DNA of 5,111 nt from Hyphomicrobiales bacterium (lineage in GTDB: Bacteria; Pseudomonadota; Alphaproteobacteria; Rhizobiales; Hyphomicrobiaceae). Shown here one piece after another: positions 4,423 through 5,111 of the stretch (position 1 is the first letter of the stretch; each line of letters opens with the position of its first letter). Position numbers and translations under genes: made by a program. The notes below the pieces were generated by a model. It was given only the letters and a program-made list of their open reading frames with translations. It did no database searches and was not told the origin of the DNA. The stretch covers positions 1 to 5,111 of the forward strand of contig JAFKKW010000495.1 of the NCBI GenBank assembly GCA_017304275.1, written 5' to 3'.

Positions 4423-5111
4423 ATGTCTGCAGCCGATCCTTCGAATTCGTTTCGCGTTGGCCTCGTCCAGATGTGCACCGGCCGCGACGTCGCGCGCAAC
4501 CTGAGCGATGCGACGGCCCTGATCCGCGAGGCGGCGAAGGGCGGCGCAAGCTATGTCCAGACTCCTGAAGCCACCAACCTCATGGAGATCGATCGCCAGC
4601 GCCTGTTTGCCGTCGCGGAGCCCGAGAGCGCCAACGCGGGGCTCGCTGCGTTCGCGGAGCTGGCGAAAGAGCTGGCCATCTGGCTGCACGTCGGCTCGAT
4701 GGTGATCAAGGCGAGCCCCGAGAAGCTGGCCAACCGCGCCTTCCTGATCTCGCCCAAGGGCGAGGTGACGGCCCGGTACGACAAGATCCATATGTTCGAC
4801 GTCGATCTGCCGAACGGCGAGGTCTATCGTGAGAGCACGAACTACGCGCCGGGCGCGCGCGCCGTGGTTGCGCCGCTCCCCTGGGGCGGACTGGGTCTGT
4901 CCATCTGCTACGATCTGCGTTTCCCCTATCTTTATCGCGCCCTCGCCCAAGCCGGAGCCTCGTTCCTGGCTGTCCCCGCGGCCTTCACCCGCCTCACCGG
5001 TGAAGCTCATTGGGCGACGCTCTTGCGCGCCCGCGCCATCGAGGCGCAGTGCTTCGTCTTCGCCGCAGCCCAGGGGGGGCGCCACGAGTACGGTCGCGAG
5101 ACGTTCGGGCA
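4423..5111 (+). CDS. Carbon-nitrogen hydrolase, Nit1/Nit2-like amidase (partial, 3' end outside window)
   Basis: The first 229 residues of a nitrilase-superfamily enzyme are present; family members are usually about 270-290 aa, so some 45-60 residues are missing at the right edge. The Glu-Lys-Cys catalytic triad is complete: Glu49 in VQTPEATN, Lys121 in RYDKIHMFDVDLP and Cys162 in LSICYDLRFP. RAIEAQCFVFAAAQGG (205-220) and the following HEYGRETFG lead toward the C-terminal strands. The sequence resembles the Nit1/Nit2 group. Nit2 is an omega-amidase for 2-oxoglutaramate; Nit1 and E. coli YbeM remove deaminated glutathione. Nothing I can see decides between them, but the gene starts 5 nt after grxC, which makes a glutathione-related role attractive (inference). 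The ATG at 4423 has no good Shine-Dalgarno site, so translation is probably coupled to grxC. Confidence 0.9.
   Translation, partial: MSAADPSNSFRVGLVQMCTGRDVARNLSDATALIREAAKGGASYVQTPEATNLMEIDRQRLFAVAEPESANAGLAAFAELAKELAIWLHVGSMVIKASPEKLANRAFLISPKGEVTARYDKIHMFDVDLPNGEVYRESTNYAPGARAVVAPLPWGGLGLSICYDLRFPYLYRALAQAGASFLAVPAAFTRLTGEAHWATLLRARAIEAQCFVFAAAQGGRHEYGRETFG

Noticed and set aside
4171..5085. 304-codon open frame on the minus strand opposite grxC and the Nit-type gene
   Set aside because: Antisense to two genes with complete active-site motifs; its openness reflects codon bias on the coding strand.
1..5111. An undescribed multi-gene defence or biosynthetic system
   Set aside because: Every coding region belongs to a familiar family with a plausible housekeeping role, and the gene order looks like ordinary alphaproteobacterial chromosome.

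Overview
The window is a short, gene-dense piece of a GC-rich bacterial chromosome, most likely an alphaproteobacterium and probably of the Hyphomicrobiales (Rhizobiales). Three things suggest this: the methyltransferase closely resembles the mitochondrial complex I assembly factor NDUFAF5; the order methyltransferase / comF / grxC / nitrilase-family amidase is one I recall from alphaproteobacteria; and a CCCCTCACCC/GGGTGAGGGG palindromic repeat of a kind I associate with these genomes sits between two genes. The taxonomic call is inference.

Layout from left to right. Bases 1-119 are non-coding, with a small hairpin, a tandem 11-bp repeat and, at the very edge, a Shine-Dalgarno-like sequence pointing out of the window on the minus strand. 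A FabH-type 3-ketoacyl-ACP synthase III runs on the minus strand (120-1103). Divergent from it, a two-gene operon on the plus strand encodes a MutT Nudix hydrolase (1153-1560) and a GNAT acetyltransferase (1565-2074), 4 nt apart. The GNAT gene converges on the NDUFAF5-like SAM methyltransferase (minus, 2256-3143), and the 181-nt gap between the two stops is filled almost end to end by one imperfect palindrome. Divergent from the methyltransferase, on the plus strand, are comF (3236-4039, GTG start), a 114-nt gap rich in small hairpins, grxC (4154-4417), and 5 nt later the start of a carbon-nitrogen hydrolase of the Nit group (4423 to beyond the right edge).

The genes do not form one pathway. 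Most are housekeeping or repair functions: fatty acid chain initiation (FabH), cleaning of oxidised nucleotides (MutT), probable respiratory complex I maturation (methyltransferase) and thiol redox (GrxC). The closest functional link is grxC with the Nit-type amidase: the first uses glutathione, and some members of the second family destroy deaminated glutathione. I see no mobile element with a transposase, no CRISPR array, no tRNA or rRNA, and no convincing new multi-gene system. The most unusual material is non-coding: the gap-filling palindrome at 2077-2254 and the row of hairpins before grxC.
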